From Diospyros lotus (lineage: Eukaryota > Streptophyta > Magnoliopsida > Ericales > Ebenaceae): a DNA stretch of 64,000 nt. The position numbers were made by a program, and so were the translations under genes. Shown here piece after piece: positions 41,858 to 53,339 of this stretch; position 1 is the stretch's first letter; each line of letters begins with the position of its first letter. The stretch is taken from positions 20,194,339-20,258,338 of the forward strand of contig NC_068341.1 in NCBI RefSeq assembly GCF_014633365.1, read 5' to 3'. The notes below the pieces were generated by a model. The model saw only the letters and a list, made by a program, of their open reading frames with translations. It made no database searches and was not told the origin of the DNA.

Positions 41858-44800
41858 GAGACAATATGCCAGCAGTGTGGTGACAAAGGTTTTGAAGATC
41901 TTTTTGTTTACTGTGTCAAGTGCCTGAATTTTGCAGTGCATTAGTAAGTCGCTATATTGCATGAATTGTCAAGCTTGCTTTCTCTTTGTTTTCTGTGTAT
42001 GTGTGTGTTGTATTTTTCTTTTTCTTTTTTTTTTTATTTTCTCCGATGGGAGAGGGGGTGTGTGTGATTACGACTAGCTCTTTAGGAAAGATGAGAACCT
42101 CTACAAAATGAGATTAGAAATTAATCATTCAAGTTTATCCAAACGATGAAATAACTTTAAAACTACACAAACAAAATCAACAACAAAATTTGACATGAAA
42201 AGGAATGGAATGGCTGAAAACTTCTTACTTGCTGGATGGATTTAGAATTTTGGGTATATTATATTTTTCTGCCTTATTTTTGAACCTCCTCCTAATCTGC
42301 TCTCCTTTTGTTTCTATATTTCTTCAGCTACTGTTTGCCTGATATTCCAGAAACATTTGATAAACTTATCAATTGGTTTTGTGATGATTGTGAACTGAAG
42401 TCTACAAAGCAATCTCCTCCTGTGAAACCTTGCTCTATCCCATCTATGGAAAGTGATCCTGTTATTTCCAGAAATGTTAAAGCAGTCCATTCTAAAATTA
42501 AATCAAAGAAACGGGTTGCTACTTGCTGTGTAGTGGAGACAGAGGAGCATGAATTTTCATGTGATTTGAAGGTGAGTAGTTGCGTGGCCTCTAAGGAGGA
42601 GAACAGACATCGATGTAGTCCTGTCCTCCATCCTGAGTCAGATAACAGGATTGCCTTGGCTGATTCTACACAATTAGTTGGTGATCCTGTTCTTTCCGAA
42701 AGTGTTAAAGCAGTCCATCCTAAAATTAAATTGAAGAAACAGGATGCTACTTGCGGTGTGGTGGAGACAGAGGAGCAGAGACTTTCATGTCATCTGAAGG
42801 TGAGTAGTTGCGTGGCTGCCGAGGAGAAAAGGCATCGATGTAGACCTGTCTGCCAACCTCGGTCAAATAACAAGATTGCCTTGGCTGATTCTACACAGTT
42901 AGTTGGTGACTGCCAACCTGGGTCAAATAACAAGATTGCCTCGGCTGATTCTATGGAATTAATTGATGATCCTGTTGTTTCTGAAAGTGTTAAAGCAGTC
43001 CATTCTAAAATTAAATCGAAGAAACAGGATGCTACGTGCAGGGGGGTGGAGACAGAGGAGCACAAACTTCCATGTGATTTGAAGGCGAATAGTTGCATGG
43101 CCACCGAGGAGGAGAAAAGGCATCGATGTAGCCCTATCTGCCAACCCGAGTCAAATAACAGTCTTGCCTTGGCTGATTCTACAAAATTTGTTGGTGATCC
43201 CGCTATTCCCAAAAGCGCTAAAGCAGTCCAGCCTAAAATTAAATCGAAGAAACAGGATGTTACTTGCTGGGTGGTGGAGATGGAGGAGCACAGACTTTCA
43301 TGTGATTTGAAGGCAAGCAGTTGCGTGGTGAATGGGGCGAAAAGGCATAAATGTAGCCTTGTCTGCCAACCTGACTCAGCTAACAGGCTTGCCTTGGTTG
43401 ATTCTACAAAATTAGTTGGTGATCCTGTTGTTTCAGAAAGTGTTAAAACAGTCCATCCTAAAATTAAATCAAAGAAACAGGATGGTAGTTGCATGGTGGT
43501 GGAGACACAGGAGCACAGACTTTCACATGATCGGAAAGTGAGTAATTGTGTGGCCACCAAGGAGGAGAAAAGGCATCAAAATAGCCCTGTCCTCCAACTG
43601 GGGTCAGATAAGAAGATTGCCTTTGCTGATTCTACGAAGTTAGTAGGCAATTATTCTTTAAAATCAAAATTAAATATGAGAAAAGGAGCTACTCAAACAG
43701 TAGTCAAAATAGGAAATCAAATGAAAGAAGGTGGCTCTTCCCAGAGGAATGGCGTGGCTGAGCGGGCTCCATTGGCAGGTGGACATAAATTAAAGAGGAA
43801 GAAAAAGTATGTTATACATTCAGTTACTGAGACTGAGGAACATAAATATCCAAATCCAACTCAGCAACCTTCCAAGTCACATAAAGAGCCAAGTCAAAGC
43901 AAGAGTATCCACTCATGGAGTGATGATCTTGAAAATGATGTGGCACTTGGGAGAAGGAGAACAATGATTCTTGAGGAGGGCTCTGCACTTAGCAAAATGG
44001 CCAGGTCAGAGTCAATTAGAATTACTGATTCTCAAACATCCAGTGGTGACTTGTCAATAGGAGCATGCAATTACCAGCCAGCACAACCGGTTGTTGATTC
44101 AATTTGGAGGTCAATTTTTTCTTCTTTTTTTTTTTAAGTTTTACACTCAATCACCAATATAAATTGGTGAATCTTGATACTTGGGCTATTAGCTGTAGTA
44201 TGATTCTATTGTTTTTTCTTGGGTTGACAGGGGCAGTTTTAGTACTAGAAACAAACTTAATGTCTTCTTTGAAGGCATTGCGGGCCATTTGTCGAGCAAA
44301 GCATGTCCAATGGTGTGTGAGGCAGCTGGTTTATTACCAGGGTCGCTCCGCTTGGAGATGCTTCCGAAAACTGCTGTGTGGCCAAAGAGTTTCCAGAAAT
44401 CAGAACCGTGTGATGACAATATTGCGCTATATTTCTTTCCTCTAAATAGAAGGTGTGGTAGCACTATTTTGGTAGACTTCTGTCTTCCTCCACAATTGTT
44501 TTATTTTTTTGTTTTTGGTTTTTTTTTATTTTCTTACTCCGTTTCCCAATCCTTGCAAAGTGGGGAACCTCGTGTCTTGAGGACATCCTCTTTTTAATCT
44601 TCTTAGTCTCGATGTTTTAGGTACGAAAGTTTTTTCAACTACTTGGTGGATGTCATGATGGAACAAGAACTTGCCATGAGGACCACTGTTAGAAATGCAG
44701 AGCTCTTAATTTTCACTTCTAGTGAACTGCCAAGACTCTACCGGAGTGAGTCCAAATCTCTATAAACTTAGGAGCTTCAGCATTTTTCGTACCGAGTTTT

Positions 44801-44989
44801 AACTAGCAGAATAATTGTTCTGCAGCATTCCAAGGCAGGTATTATCTGTGGGGTGTGTTCAGGGCAAAGCAAGCTTCCTCCTCTCATCCAGTGAATGTTC
44901 AGAGGATTACACATCCAAACCCATATGGAGTAGGTGCTGGAGAGCGGAACGTTCAAAGTCCAAGAATTTGGCTGCCAGGAGTCCAGTAG
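41858..44989 (+). CDS. PHD-finger protein with tandem repeats and AIPP2-like SPOC domain (5' end not seen)
   Basis: Five exons: 41858-41943, 42328-44109, 44231-44452, 44621-44745, 44826-44989 (TAG stop), all introns GT..AG, giving about 790 residues. Exons 1-2 code a C4HC3 PHD finger: ICQQC, YCVKC, H and C of VHYYC, then WFCDDC, all eight zinc ligands present. Exon 2 holds five 75-76-residue repeats. Exons 2-5 code the SPOC-like domain: HLSSKACPMVCEAAGLLP, LPKTAVWPKSFQKSEP, DDNIALYFFPLNRR, NAELLIFTSSELP and FQGRYYLWGVFRAKQ. This pairing is that of AIPP2/PAIPP2 relatives; in Arabidopsis they bind unmodified H3K4 and act with the BAH protein AIPP3 and phosphatase CPL2 in repression. The function here is inferred. 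Reading frames stay open across all joints, so the visible part looks intact. The first exon starts in phase 0 after a splice acceptor, so the start codon is upstream, beyond or within the RLG-3 nest. Confidence 0.88.
42455..43648 (+). repeat. Tandem coding repeats in the PHD-finger gene
   Basis: Five units of 225-228 bp: 42455-42682, 42683-42907, 42968-43195, 43196-43420 and 43421-43648, with a 60-bp partial unit at 42908-42967. Each begins DPVxSESVKAVHxKIKSKKQ and ends ALADSTKLVG, and carries regularly spaced Cys and His. All lengths are multiples of three, and the frame is kept. Confidence 0.95.
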
Positions 44990-45952
44990 TTGGCAAAAGT
45001 AGCAGTGTGTGATCTTGTTCTTGTTGATGCCTTGCGTTCATATGAGAAATAACTGAAATCTTTTCCTCTTTTTCATTGTTATTTGGCCTGAAAATACTGC
45101 TATTTTAGGAGTTTCATCATAGGGCAATTTTGGGATGACTGCCCTTGCGCAGTCTCCTGTTCTCGTACCATTAATTATGCAGGAAGAGATAAATCGCAGG
45201 TTGGACTTTTGGTTCTTGCGTAGGGGAGGAATCGAACTCATGATTTACCGGACTACACCGGTATATCATTCGTCCTTTTATTTTCCGATGTATGCTCGGG
45301 CAATCTTTGTTGCGTTATAGGCATGTTTGTTTCGGCGTTGTAGTGTTAATAGCTGATGATGGTTTTGAAGGGTAAATATGAATGAATTAGCTGATTGGAA
45401 GAGCATGGTGTCATGACCTGATTACTCCCTGAAGTAGCCGTGCGGCAATTAGATCAATTTATCTTCCTTTGAATGATTCTAATGACTTACAAGAAGTGAC
45501 CTTTTGAGCTCCTTCGCTTTTGACGTTCTAACCTTTCATGTTATTCTTGACTCTTGAGTTCCATTTTACCTGACTGTTTTTGTATAAAAAAGTGATGTGG
45601 ACAGTATTAGAATGCTTTGGAATATAGGAGAAAGTGGGTGCCACACAGAGTTGATGTGGAATTTAGCCCTTACGGCTTGAGGAGCAGTGTAAATCTTCGT
45701 TGTGGAGCGAGGATAACGATCTAAGATGATATGGCAGTGGCATTCCCAAATGCTTTTGACCGTATTTTGAAGAAAAGTTGTCCTGTGCAGCTCCCCCTAC
45801 CCCTAGGTCTTTGGAATAAATCCCTATTGATGACCGCGGATGATGGAAATGATATCCCTTTAGAGGTAGGAGCTTTGTCTTGTTGGCATGCAAGCATCTC
45901 TCAGTTGGGGCTAGTAATTGTTGAGTCAGCTTGTTTCCTTAATCTCTAATTA
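44990..45952 (+). other. Sequence downstream of the PHD-finger gene
   Basis: Probably 3' UTR and beyond. A 72-codon frame (45731-45949; MAVAFPNAFDRILKKSCPVQ and on) has coding-like composition without a domain I recognise. It could be a lost or alternative last exon, but no convincing splice acceptor links it. A tRNA-like segment lies at 45200-45290. Confidence 0.45.
45200..45290 (-). repeat. Possible tRNA-derived SINE fragment
   Basis: On the minus strand GAGTTCGATTCCTCCCC fits the Pol III B box (GTTCGANNC). CCGGTGTAGTCCGG about 20 bases upstream could be an A-box remnant. No poly-A tail or target duplication was found. Confidence 0.35.
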
Positions 45953-47024
45953 AGTTTTGATGATTAATAAAAATAATATTTTATAAATTATATTAATTAA
46001 AATTTTTAATTATTTTTTTTATTAAAATTATATAATATGTTTTTATAATATGTATTAAAATTAATATCCTTATAAAAATTATTTTTAATCAAATCAAAGA
46101 TATAAAGAAGAAAATTTTTTCTTTTAAATTTAGATCAAGATTCGACTCCGAGCCATGACTAGTCGACTCTTGATGTGCCAGTCAATTCTAACAAAGCCAC
46201 AATTGATATAGCTAAGAGTTTGTTATTTATAGTTGATTTAGTTGATAGTCTTTCTTGGATAGTCATTCTCACTTGATGGAAGTAGACTCCACTTCAAGTG
46301 ACAATCGAATATGGTTTTAGGACAATCAAATATGGTTTTAGGACAATTGATTGTCTTAGTCCAACAGTTGGATTTTTAAACATTATGTAGGTTGCTTATA
46401 AATGTGTAGCACTAAATGAAGAGAAGATTTTGCTCTCTTGAATATCAAAAAGATTTCAAGCTCTCAAACACATTCTCAAAGCATTCCAAGCAATCCAAGG
46501 CCTAAGCTCCATTGCTAATCCATCAAGAGTCACAAGGTAAGTGGAGAAGAAGGCTTCTCAAAGTCAAGTCTCTCTATTGAACTGAGGTCTATTGTATATT
46601 TCAATTGATTGTCTTGTATTATTGTGCTTTAATTGTTTGTGGACAAAATTTGTATTCATTAAACTCTTTTGTGTGGATTGGTTAGGTCCTTAGAACTTTC
46701 AACAATCTATGTGTGCGTTTAGTTTTCAAGATGAGATAGAGTGAAAACCTTGGTGTTTAGATATAGTGGTTAGACTCTAAAAAATTGGAGTAGGTGTGTG
46801 TGGAACACTGAACCACTATAAATTTGTCGTATTTCATGTTTACATTATTTGTTATATCTTATGGCATAAGCTCATCAAATATCAAACAATCTCATCTATA
46901 CATACTCATACAAACATATTTTTTATTAAGTCCTCGTTCAAGAGATTTTCTTAAAAATTTAGTAAAATTTTTAATCACTCAATTTACCCCTCCCTCTTGA
47001 GTGGCTATTACCAAAGGATAAACA
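45953..47024 (+). repeat. RLC-2 5' LTR
   Basis: About 1.07 kb, starting near TTTTGATGATTAAT and ending AAAGGATAAACA. CTGAACCACTATAAAT at about 46807-46822 is shared with the solo LTR at 57370-60134. TTTACCCCTCCCTCTTGAG near the end is the pyrimidine-rich motif usual before the primer site of this group. Confidence 0.75.
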
Positions 47025-47026
47025 AT

Positions 47027-47038
47027 TGGTATTTGAGC
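47027..47038 (+). other. RLC-2 primer binding site
   Basis: TGGTATTTGAGC, the initiator methionine tRNA complement with two differences, three bases after the LTR. Confidence 0.82.
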
Positions 47039-47094
47039 TGGTTTCTAAAACATTTGAATCCCTAATCTCAAATATCAACTTAGAAGAGATCCAT

Positions 47095-48505
47095 ATGGTC
47101 TCTTTCACAAACCAATTGATAACCGAACAACCATTTCTTTCTCGGCCACCATTTTTTGATGGCACCAATTATGTCTACTAAAAAATCAAAATGGAGTTGT
47201 ATTTATTTTTGATAGACTATTTCATGTTGAAAATTCTTAAGAGATGGTTTTGTCACATCTACACCTAATGAACAAGACTGGACTGAGTAAGACATTAAAA
47301 AACACCAAATGAATCCCAAAGCAAAGTACATAACATTTTGTTCAATTCTACTTAGTGAATACGAAAAATTATCAGCTTGTTCTACCTCTCATGAAATATG
47401 GAGAAAAATTAAAAGTAGTTTATGAAGGAATAAATCAAGTTAATGACACAAAGATTAATCTATTAATGTCTCAATATGAGGAATTCAAATTACTTTAAAA
47501 TGAAAGCATTAGTGAGATGAATGGCAAGTTTCAAAAGATAATTAACAACCTTAAGATGATAGGAAAAATAATTTTGGAAGTTGATCAAGTGAAAAAATTT
47601 CTTAGGTCACTATCTTTGGATTGGTAGCCCTTGGTGACTATAATATCTCAAGCAAGAAATTTCAAAGAATTAACAATGGAATAGCTTATAGGAAACTTGC
47701 TAACTCATGAACTTGTTTTAAACAAAATGAATGAAGACATAAAGGGTAAGAAAACATTAGCCTCTTACCCTTAGCCTTAAAAGTAAATGAAGAAACTGAA
47801 TCTAGTGAAGAAGAAAGAGAAGATAAAACCACACTTCTCACAAAAACTTTTGCAAGGTTAATGAAAAAGAAAGGCAAGGAGCGCAATAGATTGCCTCATA
47901 CTTGTTACAAATGCAAAAAGATTGGGCATTTACAATATGATTTCCTAAAAGAGAAGAAAGACAAGAAGGAAAAGAAAGTAGAAAAGAAGAAAAAATAAAG
48001 AAACATGCCTTTACTGCATAGGATGCGGATGACTCAAGTGAGTCGTTTCAAACTGATGAAGAAAAAACACATGTGTGCTTCATGGCTATAGAAAAAGAAG
48101 AAGAAGAAAACATGAAGTTTGAAAAACTCCAAGAGGCCTTTAAAGAACTTTATATAGAATATCAATCTCTTAAGAAAGAGTTAAAAACCACCAAGAAATC
48201 CCATAAAGAAGAGAATGAACAATTAAAAAGTGAAATAAAGAATTTAGAAGAAAAAACACAAGAATTAAAGAAAGAAAGTGAAAATAAGATAGATGATCGT
48301 GTAATCAAACTTCAAGAAGAAAATAAAATACTAAAATCTCAAAACAATAAGTTATTAGTAGAAAAGAATGCAATAGAAAAAACTTTGGCCACAATTTCAA
48401 GACTTAATAAACTAAGGTACAAGACGCCAAAAAGAGAGTGGAAATAACCTAGGTGGAAACCTCAACCTAGGAAGAGAAATGGGGTGTAAATGTGAATACC
48501 TAAAG
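47095..48505 (+). pseudogene. RLC-2 gag
   Basis: Start at ATG 47095 (MVSFTNQLI). PPFFDGTNYVY followed by a stop and KIKMELYLF is the N-terminal copia gag motif. More stops and a frame change follow near 47390-47510. The zinc knuckle CYKCKKIGHLQYDF (47909-47950) has Phe where the last Cys should be. The open frame 48073-48447 is a Lys/Glu coiled coil with heptad-like spacing (EKLQEAFKELYIEYQSLKKE and on), a feature of Sirevirus gag. The frame ends just before the solo LTR. Confidence 0.85.
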
Positions 48506-50896
48506 TGTAACGCCCCACTTTTTCAAATACACGATGATATCAAATATAAGTTAACATCTCCTACGGGCATTATGGAAACTTTTACCAATGGAAGCATTGG
48601 ACCGAACTTGCAAGCTTAATCAAAGCTAAATAAACGGATTTCCACTAGATTTCATTTCCAAGTACAAGAAATGTAAAAAACTCTCAACAATCCAGAAAGA
48701 CACAACTTATTAATGTAGTACAACTGTAGGGCATCCTTTTATTACAAACTTTGAGTACCCTAGCTACTATTCACAATATATTACTTCGATTACAAGGGTA
48801 CATAATGAATCCAGGATCCCAAAGTTAGCGAAGCTCCACCTCCTTGCTCATGCTTTAACCTGGAACTTGTAATGCTTGATACTTCTGATAAAGCTGGGAC
48901 GATGAATGCCCCAGGGGTAAGAAACACCCGAGTTAGATTATTACATCTAAGTGAGTGGTATAAGGAAAGAAACTATGCATGCAAGAACAATATGCAGCTT
49001 TGCTAGGAGACATGCAGAAATAAGAACCAAATCTCCCAAGATCACAGCTCACCGCAAGAGCACGAGATCCCCTGTGACAGCCCAACAAATAGCCATAAAT
49101 ACAAATACCGAGATGCATGTGCAATAGGCAAGAGTTGCTCAAAAGTAATAAAACATGAGATGTAACCTCTCGGCCCTCTTACACAGGCATGAGATATCCT
49201 CCTTACCTGCCATGTATGAACCCCTCGGCCCCCTTACACAAGCTCGAGGTAGCCCCCTTACACAGGCCCACGTGGTCCCCCCTTACACAGGCCCCTGTGG
49301 TAGTTCACACATGACAAGCCACCAACTAGCCACAGCCACCAAGTGACAATATGTATGACAAAGCAGAAGGAATGTGATCACAAGCCACGCACGAAAGATG
49401 TTATGGTCAAACTCGATGCAACAAAGCATAAAGGATATACTCAAAACAAAGGGAACATAAGATGTAAGCAACAAACCATCCACAAGTGAAAACCAAGAGT
49501 GATCAATAGGAATAAGAATCACTCACAGATGAAACCAAGAATGATCAAGAGAAAGCATGCACAAGAACCACTCACCTTCGATAGCACGGTTTATAGCCTG
49601 GTTTCGTGCACTAGGGGCTGTTTCTGTAGAAATCATGCATTTAAGTGAATTAAACCTTAGATATTTTTACACAGGGTTGTAGGTAATTAAAATAGGAGAA
49701 CAATGGTGAAAATTTCAGGCCAATCGGAGTCTGGATGCGCCCTCACACGCCCCCGGAAGGGTGGCCACGCGCTACCCCTTCTCTATTTTGCAACCCAAAA
49801 TTAAAACGGCCATATCTTGCTCATTTTAACTCCGATTTGCTCTCCGTTTGAACCTAAGGACTCCTCTTTTCATTCTCTACGATCCTACGGAAAGAAAATT
49901 AGCTTACCTTTTCAGTTTCCTTTCTGTTTTGGCAGTTTTCCAACCAGGTCTCTATTCCCTTTCTTCTTTGCTTTTTCTTTGATTTTTCTTGCACTTCCTT
50001 TCTTTCCTTTCTCCTTAGCTTCTCGTGGCCTTAATTCCTTCCCTTTATATAGTCTTTAAATTCCCAAATCCTCAAGATTTTACTTGGCCACCAAGTTGCT
50101 CATTTTCCACCCAAGTAATCATCACACTTTGAAAATTTTCCAATCTTCTCAAGCAAGCCTCCACTTCTTCCAATCCTAGGCCACCAAATACTCTTTCAAG
50201 ATAAGCCTTATCATCTTATTTCCTTGCAAGCCACTCCTAGCCAATCCTAATTCTCCAAGTTTAGACTTTAGGGTAAAAATCAATCATGACATCCTTTGAT
50301 TTTGATTTCATCTTCTTTTTCAAGCCTTTACTTCCTTCCAGTCACTCTCCCTTTCACGTGGCTTTCATGATAAGAACACTCAAGGACCCTTATCTCTTCT
50401 CTTCCAAGCCACTCATAACCTTCCAACTCATGCCACTTAAGACTTTTGGGGTAAGAATCAATCATTACTTCCTTTGAATATTTTCTACTTTGATTCTATC
50501 TTCCAAAGCAAGCTTCTCCTTTCTTCCAATCTCCAAATACTCCTTCACGTGGCTTTAGGATAAGTTCTATCATTCTCTTCTTTTGCAAGCCAAATACAAA
50601 TCTTCCAAGTCAAGTCATTCCAAGACTTATTTACTTTTGACTTTAAGGGTAAAAGTAATTATTATCATCATAAGCTTTAGGACTTTTAGGGATAATCCTC
50701 CAATCCCATCTTTCCAACTCAAGCCTTCTTGAATAAGCATTTATCATTGCAAATATTCCTATTTGTTGGAGAAGTTATCCTTTGATATTTGCATTTAGGT
50801 CCTTAAAACCATTTCCATTTGCACTTAAATCCAAAACTTCCATTAAAACACTTTATTACATCATCCAACTTTTACATAAAATTTTGGGGTATTACA
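48506..50896 (-). repeat. Long solo LTR inside RLC-2
   Basis: 2391 bp with a perfect TSD TAAAG (48501-48505, 50897-50901). Plus orientation TGTAACGCCCC to GGGGTATTACA. Orientation is taken as minus by comparison with 52037-56910, which has a polypurine tract on its right. It contains a degenerate array of CCCCTTACACAGGC units at about 49175-49300. No coding region of its own. Confidence 0.9.
49175..49305. repeat. Degenerate short tandem repeats in the solo LTR
   Basis: Four or five spaced copies of CCC(C/T)TTACACA(G/A)GC, at 24-52-bp intervals, two of them immediately adjacent (about 49250 and 49276). Confidence 0.7.
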
Positions 50897-50901
50897 TAAA
50901 G

Positions 50902-52036
50902 GGGTAGTCCAAACCATGAGGTCCTTAGATTTTAAAAATACAAATTTTTTAAATGCATCTCCTGTAAATGCATCAAAAGTCATAAAAAAATTTGATTCAA
51001 ATGAAGTGAAATTCAAGGGACTCGTCTATAGATGGGTACCCAAAACTAAAATGTGATTTTAAATGTGCAGATGTGCGTGACGGCCACAATGGGCAACAAA
51101 TAGTATATGGATAGTGGATGCTCAATGTACATGACTGGCAAGAGAGATGTATTCATAGATCTCACTATCAAAGATGGAGGATCTATCACATTTGGAGACC
51201 ATACCAAAGGTAAAATGGTTGGAATTGGTATGGTTGGTCGGCCACATCTCACTATTATTAGAAATGTTCTTCTAGTAAATGGTTTAAAGTATAATCTTCT
51301 TAGTATTAGTCAATTTTGTGATAATGACTATGAGATTATTTTTAAACAAAGGCATTGTCTAGTTCTTAATGAAAATCAATCTATTATCATTTGTGCTAAA
51401 AGACAAGGCAATGTTTATATTGTTGATAATGAAGAAATAAATGTGAAATGCCTAATGGTAAAAAATGAAGATATCATTTTGTGGCATAGAAGATTAGGTC
51501 ATGCAAATCCAGACCTAATTAGGAAATTTTTTAATAAAGATTTAGTTGTTGGGCTCCTCAAGATAAAATTCAATGAAGAAATTTTCTATAATTCTTGTTG
51601 TTAAGGTAAGCAAGTAAGAGCTTCTTTTAGATCTAAAACTGAAATTTCAACCAGTAAACATTTACAACTTTTACTTGTGGACTTATTTGGACCCACACAA
51701 ACTAGAAGTTTGGGTGGAAAACATTATGTATATGTTGTAGTGGATGATTTTTCTAGGTTTACTTGGATAATGTTTTTATCTTCAAAGGATGAAGCTTTTC
51801 AAAGGTTTGTCAAATGAGGTAAGAGAATTCAAAGAGAACAAGAGGAAAAAATTATCTTCTTAAGAAGTGATCATGGCGAGGAATTTGAAAATAAATTATT
51901 CATTGAGTTTTGTGAAGAGCATGAAATTCTTCATCAATTCTCCATACCAAGAACCCTATAACAAAATGGTATAGTGGAGAGAAAGAATATGACATTCCAA
52001 GAGATGACTAGGACTATACTTTTGGAGAATAGATTG
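50902..52036 (+). pseudogene. RLC-2 protease and integrase, truncated
   Basis: YMDSGCSMYMTGKRDVFIDL (51101-51160) is the copia protease motif with DSG intact, just after a TAG. It continues through LKYNLLSISQFCDNDYEI and WHRRLGHANPDLIRK, the pre-integrase domain, with stop at 51602-51604. The integrase core reads LLLVDLFGPTQTRSLGGKHY, then LRSDHGEEFENKLF and NGIVERKNMTFQEM, with stops at about 51816 and 51958. It ends at NRL, where the next LTR begins. Confidence 0.87.
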
Positions 52037-52626
52037 TGTAACGACCCGCCTCCCAGAGCTCCCGTGCTAGCATAGAGGATCCGTGAAAGAGTCATCAATA
52101 GGATGATATAGAACAATAACACAAGCTAACCACCCGTACCAAGCTCAATGCAATACAAACCACGATTTTTCTTCTTACACTACTAGCAACGAGTTGTACA
52201 GGTTGACAACAAAATACCTAAGCTCCACAAACTGATGAAATAAAATAACACCTAGGACTACTTGTTTAGGGTAGCTTTGCACACAATACTACGATATGAA
52301 AGATAAATCCCGGCACCACCGAGCTAACTCGCCCACTTAGGCATCCCTCTTACCTGGAATGATGGAAAGCAAGGGTGAGTCAAGAGACTTAGCAAGTATA
52401 AAGAAGAACAAAGGCTAAGGATTTGAGAGAATAACCCAGCACAACTTAAACACCCCATGCCCAAGACATACACATGCACAGCATGAACCACAAGTCCAAG
52501 GAAAATCGCATAAATAAACATGCACATAATGGTCCTTGGGGCCCACATAGAAGGCACTGGCAACTAAGTCCCCATCAAACTTGCCGCTGCCATGTACTGG
52601 CAAGCATGAACCCATGAGCCAAAGAT

Positions 52627-52791
52627 AACCTCAGGTCAGTACTCCCGCCTGAAACGAAACGATTCTTTCATGCACAATGCCAACCTCAGGTCAATACTCC
52701 CGCCTGAAATGGTACAGTCCTCTTGTTCGTGATAATAACCTCAGATCGGTACTCCCGTTTGAAGAATATATACCAAGAAATCAGAGTTACC
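52627..52791. repeat. 55-bp tandem repeat, three units
   Basis: AACCTCAGGTCAGTACTCCC starts at 52627, and near-copies start at 52682 and 52737, giving an exact 55-bp period. The first 25 bases of each unit are the most alike. Confidence 0.9.
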
Positions 52792-53339
52792 AAGCGCATA
52801 AAACCATGCAATGCAACACATAAGTAATGCAATGGCTTCTATAGCATAAGCCAAGTATCAGGCCATGTTACGCCTACATAGGAACTCACACAGACAAAAT
52901 GTTCTAAATGCATATGCTCACCTATTATACCCTAGTCGACACTCAACAAGCCAATCGGGTCATGCCAATGCGCACACTCCCCAACACACACAAGTCATGT
53001 CCCCTAGTGAATGCAACCCAATCCCTATGTGTCACAACAGTACTGTGATATTTACAAAATCAAGATGGGTGACTAGTAGTACCAACTCCCCTGACTTGTC
53101 TATAGTTTATTGTAACAGCCGAAAACTAGTCCCATACATCCAGCCATCGACTACCATGACTCAACGGTAGACAGTCAGTAGCTTTGTACTTCCCACCCTT
53201 AAACTCACATAAACCAATCTTTACCTCCTCCCGATTACAAAAACTCACACCAGAGGGTACCCACAACCCCAATCGACTCTCTAAGAACCTACCCCAAATG
53301 GGTTCGACATCATTCCCAAGAAAGTAGGGGCGTTACAAA

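Larger units (their letters stand above)
45953..52036 (+). mobile_element. RLC-2: Sirevirus-like Ty1/copia element, truncated
   Basis: It has a long 5' LTR, a TTGGTATTTGAGC primer site, gag with zinc knuckle and a separate coiled-coil segment, then protease and integrase. The order and the long Lys/Glu coiled coil after the knuckle are typical of Sireviruses. It is interrupted by a solo LTR (48506-50896) and ends in the integrase, where a minus-strand LTR begins at 52037. RT, RNase H and 3' LTR are not present. The left edge is approximate (within about 6 bases). Confidence 0.85.

Noticed and set aside
42790..43560. 256-codon minus-strand frame opposite the PHD-finger gene
   Set aside because: It is the antisense shadow of the tandem coding repeats, which keeps open frames on both strands because the unit length is a multiple of three.
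53327..53337. GGGGCGTTACA as the true end of a 1.3-kb solo LTR starting at 52037
   Set aside because: No matching target duplication (GATTG on the left, AAGCC on the right after removing hAT-2), and the single 2.37-kb LTR reading matches the length of its relative. Kept as an alternative only.
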